Positions 44,786-55,519 are shown, counted from the stretch's first letter. The stretch is 64,000 nt of DNA from JBGSUZ01 sp963677505 (GCA_963677505.2 CAXXWB010000041.1:20523-84522), one strand, 5' to 3'. The notes: generated by a model from the sequence alone, not told the origin. A program made the numbers and translations.

Positions 44786-46726
44786 ATGGGTAAAAATCTA
44801 GCATACAAGTTAATTGAGTCCCACTTGGTTGGAAATGCTTTTGATGGCAAACAACCTGAATTTGGAGAAAATATGGCACTAAGGGTAGATCAGACCCTGA
44901 CCCAAGACTCTACAGGGACTATGGTTTATTTGCAATTGGAAGCTATGAATGTTTCAAAAGTCCTGACAGAACTGTCTGTGGCTTACATTGACCATAATAT
45001 GCTTCAATCGGGTTTTGAAAATGCAGACGACCATGCTTTTATTGCCTCGGTGGCTGAAAAGTATGGCATTGTGTATTCTAAACCTGGAAATGGCATTTGC
45101 CATCAACTCCATTTAGAAAACTTTGCAAAACCAGGGAAACTCTTGATTGGTTCGGACAGCCATACGCCAACTTGTGGTGGTATGGGAATGCTTGCTATTG
45201 GGGCAGGTGGCTTAGATGTAGCGATTGGCATGGCAAGAGGGGTTTATCACTTGGCTATGCCAAAGGTTATAGAAATTAAGTTGACAGGTGCCTTGAAACC
45301 GTGGGTGACGGCAAAGGATGTCATTTTAAAAGTACTTCAAATCCTTGGGGTTAGCGGCGGTGTCAATGCTATTTTGGAATATACAGGGGAAGGGGTTAAG
45401 AGCCTTTCTGTTCCTCAAAGAGCCACCATTACCAACATGGGTGCTGAACTAGGGGCAACCACTTCTGTTTTTCCAAGTGACATAAACACCTTAGACTTCT
45501 TAACCAGACAAGGGAGAGCTTCAGACTATACAGCATTAGAAGCAGACTCAGCGGCTACATATGATGCTACTCATACCATTGACCTTTCAGAACTTGAACC
45601 TATGGCGGCAAAACCCCACAGTCCAGACGCCATTGCTATGATTTCTCAATTGTCAGGCATTAAGGTAGATCAGGTAGCCATTGGAAGCTGTACAAATGCC
45701 TCCTACGCCGATTTAATGACGGTTGCCAAGATTCTTAAGGGCAAATCGGTACATCCTAATGTGAGCCTTGTCATTAGCCCAGGAAGCAGTGCTATTTTAA
45801 AAATGCTGGCAGAACACGGTGCCCTTTCAGACATGATTGGAGCAGGGGCAAGACTTTTAGAAGCTGGCTGTGGCCCTTGTATTGGCATGGGTCAGTCACC
45901 AAAGTCAGGGGCAGTTTCTCTTAGAACTTTCAATAGAAACTTCCAAGGGCGTTCAGGCACAAAAGATGCTCAAGTTTATTTAGTAAGTCCTGAAGTGGCG
46001 GCAGTTTCAGCCATTACTGGGGTTATTACAGACCCACGTACTTTTGGAGAATTGGAAGAAATTCCAGCACCAAATACTTATGCAAAATCTGAACACTATT
46101 GGGTCAAACCTTTAGTTTACAATACACCACAGTTAGACACCCCTATTCAAATGGGGCCTAATATTAAACCATTCCCAGTTGGGGAACCACTACCAAATGA
46201 ATTGACCCTTCCTATTTCACTTAAGACAGGGGACAAAATCAGCACTGATGACATTATGCCTTCCCATGCAGGGTTGTTACCTTTCAGATCCAATGTGCCA
46301 AGACTTTCTCTGGACTGTTTTGCAACCGTTGACACCACCTTCCCTGCCAGAGCCACAGAGCTGGGCAGAAGCGTGATTGTTGGAGGTCATACTTATGGAC
46401 AGGGTTCCAGCAGAGAGCATGCGGCCTTAGTACCACTTTATTTAGGGGTACGTGCAGTCATCGCTAAGAGCTTTGCCAGAATTCACCGCTCTAACTTGAT
46501 TAATGCAGGCATATTGCCACTGACTTTTGCAGAGGAAACGGATTACGATCAGTTAAAAGAACTATCAACCCTTCGATTGGAAAATATTTATGAGGGTCTG
46601 GAGTCAGGACGGATCAATATGGAAGCCGAAGTGGGTACAAGCGGACATTTAAAACGTATCATTCCTTTGAAATTTGAAGGAACTGAAAGGGAAATTGAGA
46701 TTCTAAAAGCAGGCGGGGGCGCTTAA
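44786..46726 (+). CDS. acnA: Aconitate hydratase (clostridial monomeric type)
   Basis: Isomerises citrate to isocitrate through a [4Fe-4S] cluster. The 646-aa length and order of domains, with a C-terminal swivel, fit the shorter IPMI-like aconitases of anaerobes. The cluster cysteines are in GSCTNAS and CGPCIGMGQSP; GSDSHTPTCGGMGM, VGGHTYGQGSSREHAAL and ARIHRSNL are substrate-binding motifs. I use the ATG at 44786, since the TTG at 44780 is too close to GAGG. It heads an operon with isocitrate dehydrogenase and citrate synthase. Confidence 0.92.
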   Translation: MGKNLAYKLIESHLVGNAFDGKQPEFGENMALRVDQTLTQDSTGTMVYLQLEAMNVSKVLTELSVAYIDHNMLQSGFENADDHAFIASVAEKYGIVYSKPGNGICHQLHLENFAKPGKLLIGSDSHTPTCGGMGMLAIGAGGLDVAIGMARGVYHLAMPKVIEIKLTGALKPWVTAKDVILKVLQILGVSGGVNAILEYTGEGVKSLSVPQRATITNMGAELGATTSVFPSDINTLDFLTRQGRASDYTALEADSAATYDATHTIDLSELEPMAAKPHSPDAIAMISQLSGIKVDQVAIGSCTNASYADLMTVAKILKGKSVHPNVSLVISPGSSAILKMLAEHGALSDMIGAGARLLEAGCGPCIGMGQSPKSGAVSLRTFNRNFQGRSGTKDAQVYLVSPEVAAVSAITGVITDPRTFGELEEIPAPNTYAKSEHYWVKPLVYNTPQLDTPIQMGPNIKPFPVGEPLPNELTLPISLKTGDKISTDDIMPSHAGLLPFRSNVPRLSLDCFATVDTTFPARATELGRSVIVGGHTYGQGSSREHAALVPLYLGVRAVIAKSFARIHRSNLINAGILPLTFAEETDYDQLKELSTLRLENIYEGLESGRINMEAEVGTSGHLKRIIPLKFEGTEREIEILKAGGGA

Positions 46727-46816
46727 ATACGCAATGGTATAAAGTGCAGAGTTAAAAATCGGTAACTGCATTACCAGATGGCTTAGAATAGGCTTATCAA
46801 TTGGGAGGGGATTATC

Positions 46817-47822
46817 ATGTATCGCATTGGATTAATAGATGGAGACGGTATTGGAAAAGAAGTTAGTGAAGCAGCAGCAAAGGTTTTAGATGCCACTGGC
46901 GTTCCTATAGAGTGGGTTAGAGGCAGTGCTGGGGCGGCGGTTTTAGAAACAGAAGGGGAACTGATTCCCGAAAAGGTGATGGAGCTCATTCGCAGTTGTC
47001 AGGCGACCTTAAAAGGACCTATTACAACCCCTATTGGTAGTGGTTTCAAGAGCGTCAACGTCACGTTAAGACAGGCGTTTCATCTGTTTTCTAATATGCG
47101 ACCGGTTCGTTCGTACCCTGGTCTCAGCCTTTATAAAGATATTGACCTGATTATTTTCAGAGAAAATACAGAAGACCTTTATGCGGGAAGAGAAGTGAAA
47201 ATTTCTGACGATGAAGTTCACGGTATCAAAGTCATTACGCGAGGCGCTTGTACAGCCATTGCAAAAGAGGCCTTTGCCTACGCCAAAGCCAACGGCAAGA
47301 AAGAAAGTCAGCGCTGTTCACAAGGCCAATATTATGAAACAGGCCGACGGTCTGTTTTTAGAAGCGGTGAGAGCTGTTGCCAAAGATTATCCTGATATTA
47401 TTTATAATGAAGTGATTGTAGACAATATGTGTATGCAATTGGTTATGAAACCTCAACAGTTCGACGTCATTGTCACCGAGAACTTGTATGGTGATATCCT
47501 CTCTGATCTTGCCGCTGGTTTGGTGGGCGGATTGGGTCTTGTACCTGGGGCAAACATTGGCACAGATGCTGCTATTTTTGAAGCGGTTCACGGCAGTGCC
47601 CCAGATATTGCGGGTAAAGGGGTTGCCAACCCCATTGCCATGATTTTAAGCGGTGCCATGCTCCTTGACTACATTGGAGAGCATAAGGCGGGAGAGACTA
47701 TCAGAAAAGCGGTTGAAAGCTTGTTAAAGGATAGCATTGCCAATGAATTGACGCCAGATTTAGGTGGTACAGGCACGACCAACGGTATAACAGACGCCAT
47801 TATAGGGAGGTTTTCTCTATGA
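46817..47822 (+). CDS. icd: Isocitrate dehydrogenase, NAD-type (frameshifted)
   Basis: Oxidatively decarboxylates isocitrate to 2-oxoglutarate. Two frames (46817-47395 and 47211-47822) form one protein of about 334 aa, joined after KANGKK if one base is removed near 47308 (then SAVHKANIMK). LIDGDGIGKEV, IFRENTEDLYAG, VTENLYGDILSDLAAGL and EAVHGSAPDIAGKG are the decarboxylating dehydrogenase signatures. Isopropylmalate dehydrogenase is the main alternative, but the neighbours are aconitase and citrate synthase. It overlaps the citrate synthase gene by 4 bp. Confidence 0.88.
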
Positions 47823-49162
47823 CCAACGAGTGGATTAACTTAATGGCAGCCATTGCAACAGAAAATAATAAAATCGACCAGTTGGAATACGACAAGAACC
47901 ATGTCATGAGAGGGCTTAGAAACCCTAATGGGACAGGGGTGTTAGTAGGTCTGACAGACGTTGGCGCAGTAGATGGCTATGAAATCATAGATGGGGTAAA
48001 AGTCCCTATGCCGGGAAAGCTTTTTTACAGAGGCATTGACCTTGATGATTTGGTAGAAGGTTTTCAGGAAGAAAATAGAAGAGGCTTTGAAGAAACAGCC
48101 TACTTACTTCTTTTCGGCGAACTGCCTAATGAGGAATCGCTCAAGCATTTCAATGACTTGTTAGACAAATCACGTCCACTACCTCCAGATTTTACAGAAA
48201 ATATGATATTGAAAAATCCGAGTAAAGACATTATGAACAAGCTCATGCGCAGTGTCCTGGTGCTTTATTCCTACGATGAAGACCCTGATAATATTGACGT
48301 GCCTAATTTAATCAGACAGAGTATCCGTCTCATTGCTCAGTTTCCAACCATTATTGCCTATGGCTATCAAGCAAAGGCCCACTATTTCAAGGGCGAAAGC
48401 TTGGTGATTCATCAACCTAAAAAGGGTATAGGTACAGCGGGCAATATTCTCAGATTGATTCGCTTGGACGGGAAGTATACCAAGACTGAAGTTTCGGTTT
48501 TAGATCTTTGTTTGGTAATACATGCAGATCATGGTGGTGGCAATAACTCTGCCTTTGCGACTCACGTAGTTTCCTCTAGCGGAACCGATACCTATTCGGC
48601 TATTACTACAGCGTTAGGATCTTTAAAGGGACCAAAGCATGGTGGCGCAAGTTATAAGGTCAAAGCCATGGTAGACGATATTTTAGAAAACTGTCCAAAC
48701 TGGGCAGAAGAAGGCGCCTTAGAAAAGTATTTGAGAAAAATGATAAATAAAGAAGTCTTTGATAAATCTGGGCTTATTTATGGCATGGGACACGCCGTAT
48801 ATACCATTTCAGACCCTCGGGTTAAACTGCTGAAAAGCCAAGCGGTTAAATTAGCAGAAGAAAAAGAAGCTTTGGAACTGTATCATTTATATGAAGCGAT
48901 TGAACAATTAGGCAGTAACATCCTCAACGAAAGAAGAGGCGAAATGGACAGAGTCTGTGCCAATGTAGACCTTTACTCAGGTTTTGTGTACAGCCTGCTG
49001 GATATTCCCGAAGAACTCTTTACCCCACTCTTTGCTGCGGCAAGGGTTAGCGGTTGGTGTGCCCATAGAATTGAACAGATTGTCAGCGACTCTAAAATCA
49101 TGCGCCCAGCGTACTTGAGTGTTGGTGGGAATCAGCCTTATATAAAAATGGAAGATCGGTAA
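47819..49162 (+). CDS. gltA: Citrate synthase
   Basis: Condenses acetyl-CoA with oxaloacetate. The 447-aa protein has GKLFYRGIDLDDLVEGF, the catalytic His in HADHGGGNNSAF, GPKHGGASYKVKAM, and GMGHAVYTISDPR with an active-site His; the catalytic Asp is expected further on. This family also includes 2-methylcitrate synthase, but the operon supports citrate. Together with acn and icd it forms the oxidative branch to 2-oxoglutarate, which gdhA can aminate to glutamate. Translation is coupled to icd. Confidence 0.94.
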   Translation: MTNEWINLMAAIATENNKIDQLEYDKNHVMRGLRNPNGTGVLVGLTDVGAVDGYEIIDGVKVPMPGKLFYRGIDLDDLVEGFQEENRRGFEETAYLLLFGELPNEESLKHFNDLLDKSRPLPPDFTENMILKNPSKDIMNKLMRSVLVLYSYDEDPDNIDVPNLIRQSIRLIAQFPTIIAYGYQAKAHYFKGESLVIHQPKKGIGTAGNILRLIRLDGKYTKTEVSVLDLCLVIHADHGGGNNSAFATHVVSSSGTDTYSAITTALGSLKGPKHGGASYKVKAMVDDILENCPNWAEEGALEKYLRKMINKEVFDKSGLIYGMGHAVYTISDPRVKLLKSQAVKLAEEKEALELYHLYEAIEQLGSNILNERRGEMDRVCANVDLYSGFVYSLLDIPEELFTPLFAAARVSGWCAHRIEQIVSDSKIMRPAYLSVGGNQPYIKMEDR

Positions 49163-49322
49163 AAAGCAGTATTTTGTAATGAGAACAATCAATAACAACA
49201 TTCAAAATGAAATAATTACAATTATATAATGACAACACGTTATTTTTGCGTTATAATAAGTCTAAAGATTGTTAAATTAAATGCAAATATAAATCATTTT
49301 AATGTTGAAGGAGAATCTTATT

Positions 49323-50660
49323 ATGAAAGTAGCTGTCATTGGATGTACACATGCTGGAACTGCTGCAATTGTCAACACTCTTACCCTTCACCCAGAGGCA
49401 CAAATTACCGTTTATGAAAGAAACGACAATATTTCTTTCTTGTCTTGCGGTATTGCTCTTTACGTCGGTGGTGTGGTAGAAGACCCTCAAGGTCTTTTCT
49501 ATAGTTCGCCAGAAGCCCTTGCTGAAAAAGGGGTTGTCACAAAAATGCAGCACGACGTAGTAGATGTAGACTTAGAAGGTAAAAAAATCAAAGTTAAAAA
49601 TCTTTTAAATGGTGAAATGCTTGAAGATACCTTTGATAAGTTGATTGTAACAACAGGCTCATGGCCAATTACACCGCCGATTGAAGGCATTCAGCTTGAA
49701 AATATCATGCTCTCTAAAAACTATAATCATGCCAATGATATTATTGAAAAGGCAAAGGATGCTAAAAATGTAATTGTAGTCGGGGCTGGTTATATCGGCG
49801 TAGAATTGGTTGAAGCTTTTGAAGAAAACGGTAAAAATGTAACGCTAATTGATTCCGTAGACCGTATTCTCAATAAATATTTAGATGAAGAATTTACTTC
49901 TGTCACACAGGCTTCCCTTGAAGCGCACGGTGTTAAAATGGCATTGGGTCAAACCGTTCAAAAGTTTGAAGGGGAAAATGGCAAAGTGAACCGCGTCATT
50001 ACCAACAAAGGTAGTTATGAAGCCGATTTGGTTATTCTATGTATTGGCTTTAGACCAAGCACAGAACTTTTCAAAGGCAAATTAGACATGACGGCCAATG
50101 GGGCGATTGTAGTGGATGAATACATGCAAACCAGTGTTAAGGACGTATTTGCCGCTGGGGACTGTTGTTCGGTGAAGTACAATCCAACGGGTGAACAAGT
50201 CTATATTCCTTTAGCAACCAATGCTATTCGTATGGGCCTTTTGGTAGCGAAGAACTTGAAAGTACCGACTATGAAACACTTAGGGACACAAGCTACATCC
50301 GCTATTAAAATTTACGAAAACCACATTGCGGCAACAGGTATGACTGAAGAAGCGGTCAAATGTGCAGGGATTGAATACAATACAGTTTTGGTGAAAGACG
50401 CTTACAGACCAGAGTTTATGCCAACTTCTGAACAAGCACTTCTTAAAGTAGTTTACAGAAAATCGGATCGTGTGATTTTAGGGGCACAAATTCACTCCGT
50501 AGTGAACTTGGCTCAAATGATGAATACGATGTCGGTTGTTATTCAAAATAAAATGACCATAGACGAATTAGCCCTAGTGGACTTCTTCTTCTTGCCACAC
50601 TATGACAAACCATGGAGTCTTTTAAACATTGCAGGGCTTCAAGCTTTGACACAAGCATAA
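49323..50660 (+). CDS. nox: NADH oxidase / CoA-disulfide reductase family flavoprotein
   Basis: A 445-aa FAD enzyme of the water-forming NADH oxidase type. The redox-active Cys42 lies in SFLSCGIALYVGG; the FAD and NADH Rossmann motifs are VIGCTHAGTAA and VVGAGYIGVELVEAF, and FAAGDCCSV marks the C-terminal FAD contact. A single active-site Cys rather than CxxxxC points to Nox or CoA-disulfide reductase. Start ATG at 49323 follows AAGGAGAATCTTATT. It would remove oxygen at the cost of NADH. A weak Rex-like half site lies at about 49267. Confidence 0.9.
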   Translation: MKVAVIGCTHAGTAAIVNTLTLHPEAQITVYERNDNISFLSCGIALYVGGVVEDPQGLFYSSPEALAEKGVVTKMQHDVVDVDLEGKKIKVKNLLNGEMLEDTFDKLIVTTGSWPITPPIEGIQLENIMLSKNYNHANDIIEKAKDAKNVIVVGAGYIGVELVEAFEENGKNVTLIDSVDRILNKYLDEEFTSVTQASLEAHGVKMALGQTVQKFEGENGKVNRVITNKGSYEADLVILCIGFRPSTELFKGKLDMTANGAIVVDEYMQTSVKDVFAAGDCCSVKYNPTGEQVYIPLATNAIRMGLLVAKNLKVPTMKHLGTQATSAIKIYENHIAATGMTEEAVKCAGIEYNTVLVKDAYRPEFMPTSEQALLKVVYRKSDRVILGAQIHSVVNLAQMMNTMSVVIQNKMTIDELALVDFFFLPHYDKPWSLLNIAGLQALTQA

Positions 50661-50702
50661 AATTACCATTACGACTATTTATCATTCATATGACAAATTA
50701 GA

Positions 50703-50731
50703 AAAGAGGTTGAGTTTTAACCTCTTTTTTT
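50703..50731 (+). terminator. Terminator of nox
   Basis: AAAGAGGTT/AACCTCTTT stem with GAGTTTT loop and T-run. The helD gene starts 51 bp further on. Confidence 0.85.
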
Positions 50732-50781
50732 ATATGATGTTTTTCTGGTTTACACAAAGTTGCTTAAGACGGAGGTGCAAA

Positions 50782-52971
50782 ATGGCTAAACAATTGGATG
50801 AGAAAGATCTTCAAGCCGAACAGGATAATTTAAACGGAACTTGCGACGCAGTAGAAAAGTCTTTGACGTACATTAAAGAACGTGTGGAGAAAATTGACGA
50901 GCAGGTTAAGGAACAGCAGAAGGCGGGAAGTAAGGCATTGTCCCAATTGATTGCCCTTAAAAAGGCCCTAACCCTCAGTGAAAACGAAGCGGCAAAGCAT
51001 GAAAAAATCCTACAGGAAGCCTATTTTGGACGTTTCGACTTTCGTGCAGATGGAGATGAACAGGAAAAGGCTTATTACCTAGGCTATTTTGGCTTCAACG
51101 AGGCAGATGAGAAAGATTATCGAGTGCTCAGTTGGAAAGCACCACTCTCAGAGATTTTTTACAGAGACCGAAGCCGTATAGAAGATTTGGAAACCACCCA
51201 TGAAGGAGACACTGTTAGCGGTGAAACTTTAGGTAAAAGACGGTATTTAGTGGACGGCAGAACCATGCTGGCCTGTGAAGATATCATCAGTGGGAAGGCT
51301 ATTATTGACAGCATTGCGGCAGATGACCCTGAAGGAGAAAAGCCAGTAGATGTGGAAGATGCCATTTTGATGCAGATTTTAGCTTCTGATACAGAGGCGA
51401 AATTGAAAGACATTATTCGTTCCATTCAAGGAGAACAAGATAAAATCATAAGACTGCCACTGAATAGAACCATGGTGGTGCAAGGGGTTGCTGGTTCAGG
51501 AAAGAGCACGGTAGGACTTCATAGAATTGCCTTCCTTCTTTATAACTATAGAAAAGCTCTTTCGGAAGATGCGGTGCTGGTATTGGTGCCAAACCCTCAA
51601 TTCGTAGATTACATACAAGATTTACTGCCAATGCTTGAAACAGAAACGGTTAAGCAAGAAACCTTTGAAAGTTTGATGAAAAAAATAATTAAGCACCGAC
51701 AAGAGGTTGTTCATCTCAACGAAATGACGGAGTATCATAACCGTCAAGACTTGCTAGAAGCCTATGCTCAGAAGGGTTCTGATTCATTTATCAGTTTGAT
51801 GGACGCCTATTTAGATTCTCTTTATAATTTAATCCTTAAGAAAATCGAACCCATTAAAATAGAAGTCGGCGGTTCGATTTTCCGAGTGAGAGCTGACGAA
51901 CAGCGAAAATTGGTCAATAAAGAAATGCCCTTTAATAAAGTGGTTAAGCAGGTTCAAGACTATGTGACTTCGAAACTTAGGGTATTTCTCATGGAACAGA
52001 TGGAAGGACCTCTTGAAAATTTGACCCTGAAAGAACAGGCAAGAATTGAGCAAGAGCTTAAGGAAACCGTCAATGAATACAATCAGAGATTTATGCCTCT
52101 AGACTTAATAAAAGTGTATAAACACTTTTGGAATACCAAGTCAGAAGTTGGGGAAAAGTTTGGTTTGACCGACTTTGAAACTTTAAAAAATATAACCTTG
52201 GAAATATTAGAACAAGGCAAGTTAGAAAGAAAAGATTTGGCGGCCTTGTTCCATCTCAAACTGGGTATAGAAGGTCGTGAGGGTATAAATCGATACAGGC
52301 ACATCTTTGTAGATGAGGCCCAAGATTATAGCCCAGAGGAGTTCTGGGTCATTCGCAAGCTTTCTGAAAATCATTCCATGACTTTAATGGGAGATATTCA
52401 TCAAGGAATTTATCGACATAGAGGGCTATCGAGTTGGGAAGAACTTACAGGTGGGGTCATAGCAGACCTTAAACCGGATCTCTACTATTTAAACGACAGC
52501 TATCGATCGACTTGGGAAATTGTAGAGTTTGCGAATCACTTGATTGCAGACGATCACCTGAAAGCTCGACCTGTCCATAGAAGGGGAGAGCCTGTTCTTG
52601 AACGAGATTGCCCTACAATCGGAGACATGGAGCAAGGGGTTGTAGATTTTATTGATGCCTGTTCAGAGCGAAAATTTAGAACTGTGGCGATTATTTGTCA
52701 GACCCGTGATGAGGTTCTTTCTCTGGGAAAAATGCTTAAAAAGCGAACGAATCCTTACCCAATTAGTGCCGTTACCACAGATGCAGATGCCTTTAAGGAC
52801 GGGGTCAGTATTATTACAGTAGACAGAGCCAAGGGACTTGAATTTGACGCAGCCCTTGTTTATGACGGTTCAGAAACCAATTACCCTAAAGTGGATGCTA
52901 TGGAAAAACGCAGGTTATATGTAGCGCTTACAAGGGCAAAACACTATTTGTGGGTGTTGTACCACCGGTAA
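50782..52971 (+). CDS. helD: HelD-like superfamily 1 helicase (RNA polymerase recycling factor type)
   Basis: A 729-aa UvrD/HelD ATPase. The N-terminus is a long coiled coil (residues about 1-90), as expected for the RNA polymerase channel-inserting arm. Walker A is VQGVAGSGKSTVGLHR, Walker B is HIFVDEAQDYSP, and the C-terminal motifs SIITVDRAKGLEFDAALVY and RRLYVALTRAKHYLW complete the helicase core. Start ATG at 50782 follows CGGAGGTGCAAA; the longer frame runs through the nox terminator. It can free stalled RNA polymerase from DNA. Confidence 0.9.
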   Translation: MAKQLDEKDLQAEQDNLNGTCDAVEKSLTYIKERVEKIDEQVKEQQKAGSKALSQLIALKKALTLSENEAAKHEKILQEAYFGRFDFRADGDEQEKAYYLGYFGFNEADEKDYRVLSWKAPLSEIFYRDRSRIEDLETTHEGDTVSGETLGKRRYLVDGRTMLACEDIISGKAIIDSIAADDPEGEKPVDVEDAILMQILASDTEAKLKDIIRSIQGEQDKIIRLPLNRTMVVQGVAGSGKSTVGLHRIAFLLYNYRKALSEDAVLVLVPNPQFVDYIQDLLPMLETETVKQETFESLMKKIIKHRQEVVHLNEMTEYHNRQDLLEAYAQKGSDSFISLMDAYLDSLYNLILKKIEPIKIEVGGSIFRVRADEQRKLVNKEMPFNKVVKQVQDYVTSKLRVFLMEQMEGPLENLTLKEQARIEQELKETVNEYNQRFMPLDLIKVYKHFWNTKSEVGEKFGLTDFETLKNITLEILEQGKLERKDLAALFHLKLGIEGREGINRYRHIFVDEAQDYSPEEFWVIRKLSENHSMTLMGDIHQGIYRHRGLSSWEELTGGVIADLKPDLYYLNDSYRSTWEIVEFANHLIADDHLKARPVHRRGEPVLERDCPTIGDMEQGVVDFIDACSERKFRTVAIICQTRDEVLSLGKMLKKRTNPYPISAVTTDADAFKDGVSIITVDRAKGLEFDAALVYDGSETNYPKVDAMEKRRLYVALTRAKHYLWVLYHR

Positions 52972-53044
52972 AATTATTGCTTAGCCTTCTGAATTAGAGG
53001 TATAAAAATAGACAGCAAGGTCACTTGGCGAGGAGGTTTCTGAC

Positions 53045-55519
53045 ATGAAGAAGAGAATTTCTATAAAAACAGCACTCATGCTACCTTTCATGATTTTTAT
53101 TTGTGTAGTAATGATATTGCTGGTCTCTGTTCTTCAAAGAGACTATAATTGGCTGGCAAAGGAACAAGGAACCAAAATGGCCAATGCCGTCAATGCCAGT
53201 ACAGAACAAAAACTCAATGAACTTTTGCTGGATCCTGACCGTGTCAATCGAGTTTTTGCCAGTGAAATTGGAGAAATGGATTTAGGCAACCAAGAAGATT
53301 TGAGTCGCTTAGGAGGGGTAGCCCTTTCTTATATGAAATCCGTTCAAAAATTAACACCACAAATTAGTGTCATCAGCTATGGAGATGAAACTGGTAGATT
53401 TGTTGGGGTTAGAGCCAATGGACAAGACGATTTTTCTCTCATGCTGAAGGATCAAAGAACAGCGAATAGGTTAAATATTTATGAAAAGGAAAACATCCAG
53501 TCAAACATCGTAGGATCTTATGAAGGCTACGATGTTTTGTCGCGTCCATGGTATGCCCCAGTTAAGAAACAACCGAAGCCCCAGTGGTCGGCTATCTATG
53601 TGAATGCAGACGAAAAAATGGAAATCACCATCTCAAGTTTAGTCCCTGTATTTAATAAAGCAGGGTCATTGATAGGCGTTTCCGATATAGATGTAAAATT
53701 AAATGGGATTAATGCTTTTCTCAGGGAAGATAAAACCAAAGGTTCTGGTGTCATTTATATAGTGGATAAAGACTGGAACTTAATTGCTCAGTCTGGTCCA
53801 GAACCGGTAATGAATCTGATTAAGGACTCTAATGGCAATAACAGCGTGGAACTGATTAAGGCAGATGCCTTTAAATCGGAAATGATTAGGATCTCAGCCC
53901 TTCATTTGAAGGAGCATCTGGCAAAAGGTGATGAAGTCCAACAAGTCGATGGCGTATCGGATAGGTTGTTTGTTCAAATGACAGAGGCTTCAGCCTTAAA
54001 AGAGTTAGGTTGGAAGGTCATTACAGTCATACCTGAAAACGATTTGATGGGGGCGGTGAAAAACCATCAAAATATGTCCTTGATGGTCATTGTGCTGATG
54101 GCCTCTTTGTTAGGCTTTATTGGAACTTTGGTCGTATCCAAGGTAGTTCATCCAATTAAGCAAAGTGCAGAGGCGGCGGTCGCTTTATCTCACGGAGATT
54201 TCGACCACGAGATAGACCATTCTTTCTTGCCTATATCTGAGGTAGACGAGCTGATAGAAGCCTTCAAAGACATGTCTATGAGCTTGAAAGACTCTTTTGA
54301 AAAAATACAAATCAGCGAAGAAAAATACCGTACCCTTGTTGAAAATATAGACGATATCATTTACAGTGTTACCCCTGACTATAAATTTATTGCCATCAAT
54401 CAGCGGTTTGAAAAAGAAATTGACCTAGATCGAAAAACTGTTATTGGCAAGGGTTTAGAAGTGGTGTTCACCAATCTCGATGAATTGAAATTCTGGAAAG
54501 ATCAGACGGACCGTGTGGTTGAATTAAAAGAAAAGTACACTTTCCAATACGCTAAGATTATGAAAGATGGCAAACGACACGTTTATAATGTGAATTTAAT
54601 ACCGATGGTGAATATTTTAGGTGGTGTAGATATGATACTGGGCTCAAATTCAGATATTACTGAGTTGATTGAAGCCCAAGAAGAAATACAAGACCTTCAC
54701 GAAATGGAAAAGGCGACTCTGGAAAAGATGGTAGATGCCCGTACAGAAGAACTTAGAATTGCCATGGATGAACTGATTGAAAAAGAAAAAATGGCTTCAC
54801 TAGGTGGCTTGGTTTCTGGCATTGCCCATGAAATTAATACACCACTAGGGGTTTCCGTTTCGGCTGCTTCTTATTTACAAACCATAAAAGATCAGCTTCT
54901 GGCTCAAATGCAAAATGGGACCATGACCAAGAGTCAGCTTATTGAATTTCTCCATAATTTAGAAGAGACCTCGAATATTCTCAATACCAATCTTTACCGT
55001 GCGGCGGAATTGGTGAAGAGCTTTAAGGAAATTTCAGTCAATCAAATCACAGAAGACTTGAGCTATTTCAATTTTAAAGAGTATTTGGACATGATTCTTC
55101 TGAGTCTTAAACATGAGTATAAAAACAGTGGACATACCATTACCATCAACTGTGAAGAAACCTTAATTATAAAAAGCTATCCTGGCGTCTATGCCCAAAT
55201 ATTTACGAATTTACTCATGAATGCTCTGATTCACGGTTTAAAAGATGTTGAGAGAGGTCAAATTGTGATTGACATTCATAAAGAATCAGACTATTTGTCC
55301 GTTCAATTCTTCGACAGTGGGGTAGGCATTCCACCTGAAGCCCTTCCTAAAATTTTTGAACCATTCTACACCACAAACAGAAGTAAGGGCGGTAGTGGAT
55401 TGGGGCTAAATGTGGTGTATAACTTAGTGACTGGAAAACTTAACGGCAAGATTAGTTGTAGCAGCAAACTTGGAGAAGGAACCCGATTTACAATTCGAGT
55501 CCCTTTGATTATGGAATAG
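53045..55519 (+). CDS. Sensor histidine kinase with extracellular dCache-like, HAMP and PAS domains
   Basis: An 824-aa membrane kinase. Transmembrane helices at about 11-31 and 342-362 flank a dCache-like sensor domain (residues about 40-335, with SRPWYAPVK and VFNKAGSLIGVSDIDV). A HAMP-like segment (KVVHPIKQSAEAA) and a PAS domain (KYRTLVENIDDIIYSVTPDYKFI) follow, then a coiled coil and the phospho-acceptor His595 in GIAHEINTPLG. The ATPase has NALIHGL, FDSGVGIP and GLGLNVVYNLV. The response regulator gene starts 33 bp downstream. The ligand is unknown, perhaps a small organic acid or amino acid as for many dCache domains. Confidence 0.9.
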   Translation: MKKRISIKTALMLPFMIFICVVMILLVSVLQRDYNWLAKEQGTKMANAVNASTEQKLNELLLDPDRVNRVFASEIGEMDLGNQEDLSRLGGVALSYMKSVQKLTPQISVISYGDETGRFVGVRANGQDDFSLMLKDQRTANRLNIYEKENIQSNIVGSYEGYDVLSRPWYAPVKKQPKPQWSAIYVNADEKMEITISSLVPVFNKAGSLIGVSDIDVKLNGINAFLREDKTKGSGVIYIVDKDWNLIAQSGPEPVMNLIKDSNGNNSVELIKADAFKSEMIRISALHLKEHLAKGDEVQQVDGVSDRLFVQMTEASALKELGWKVITVIPENDLMGAVKNHQNMSLMVIVLMASLLGFIGTLVVSKVVHPIKQSAEAAVALSHGDFDHEIDHSFLPISEVDELIEAFKDMSMSLKDSFEKIQISEEKYRTLVENIDDIIYSVTPDYKFIAINQRFEKEIDLDRKTVIGKGLEVVFTNLDELKFWKDQTDRVVELKEKYTFQYAKIMKDGKRHVYNVNLIPMVNILGGVDMILGSNSDITELIEAQEEIQDLHEMEKATLEKMVDARTEELRIAMDELIEKEKMASLGGLVSGIAHEINTPLGVSVSAASYLQTIKDQLLAQMQNGTMTKSQLIEFLHNLEETSNILNTNLYRAAELVKSFKEISVNQITEDLSYFNFKEYLDMILLSLKHEYKNSGHTITINCEETLIIKSYPGVYAQIFTNLLMNALIHGLKDVERGQIVIDIHKESDYLSVQFFDSGVGIPPEALPKIFEPFYTTNRSKGGSGLGLNVVYNLVTGKLNGKISCSSKLGEGTRFTIRVPLIME

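Noticed and set aside
49267..49284. Possible Rex operator before nox (TTGTTAAATTAAATGCAA)
   Set aside because: The left half is perfect but the right half matches only three of seven positions, too weak to annotate as a site.
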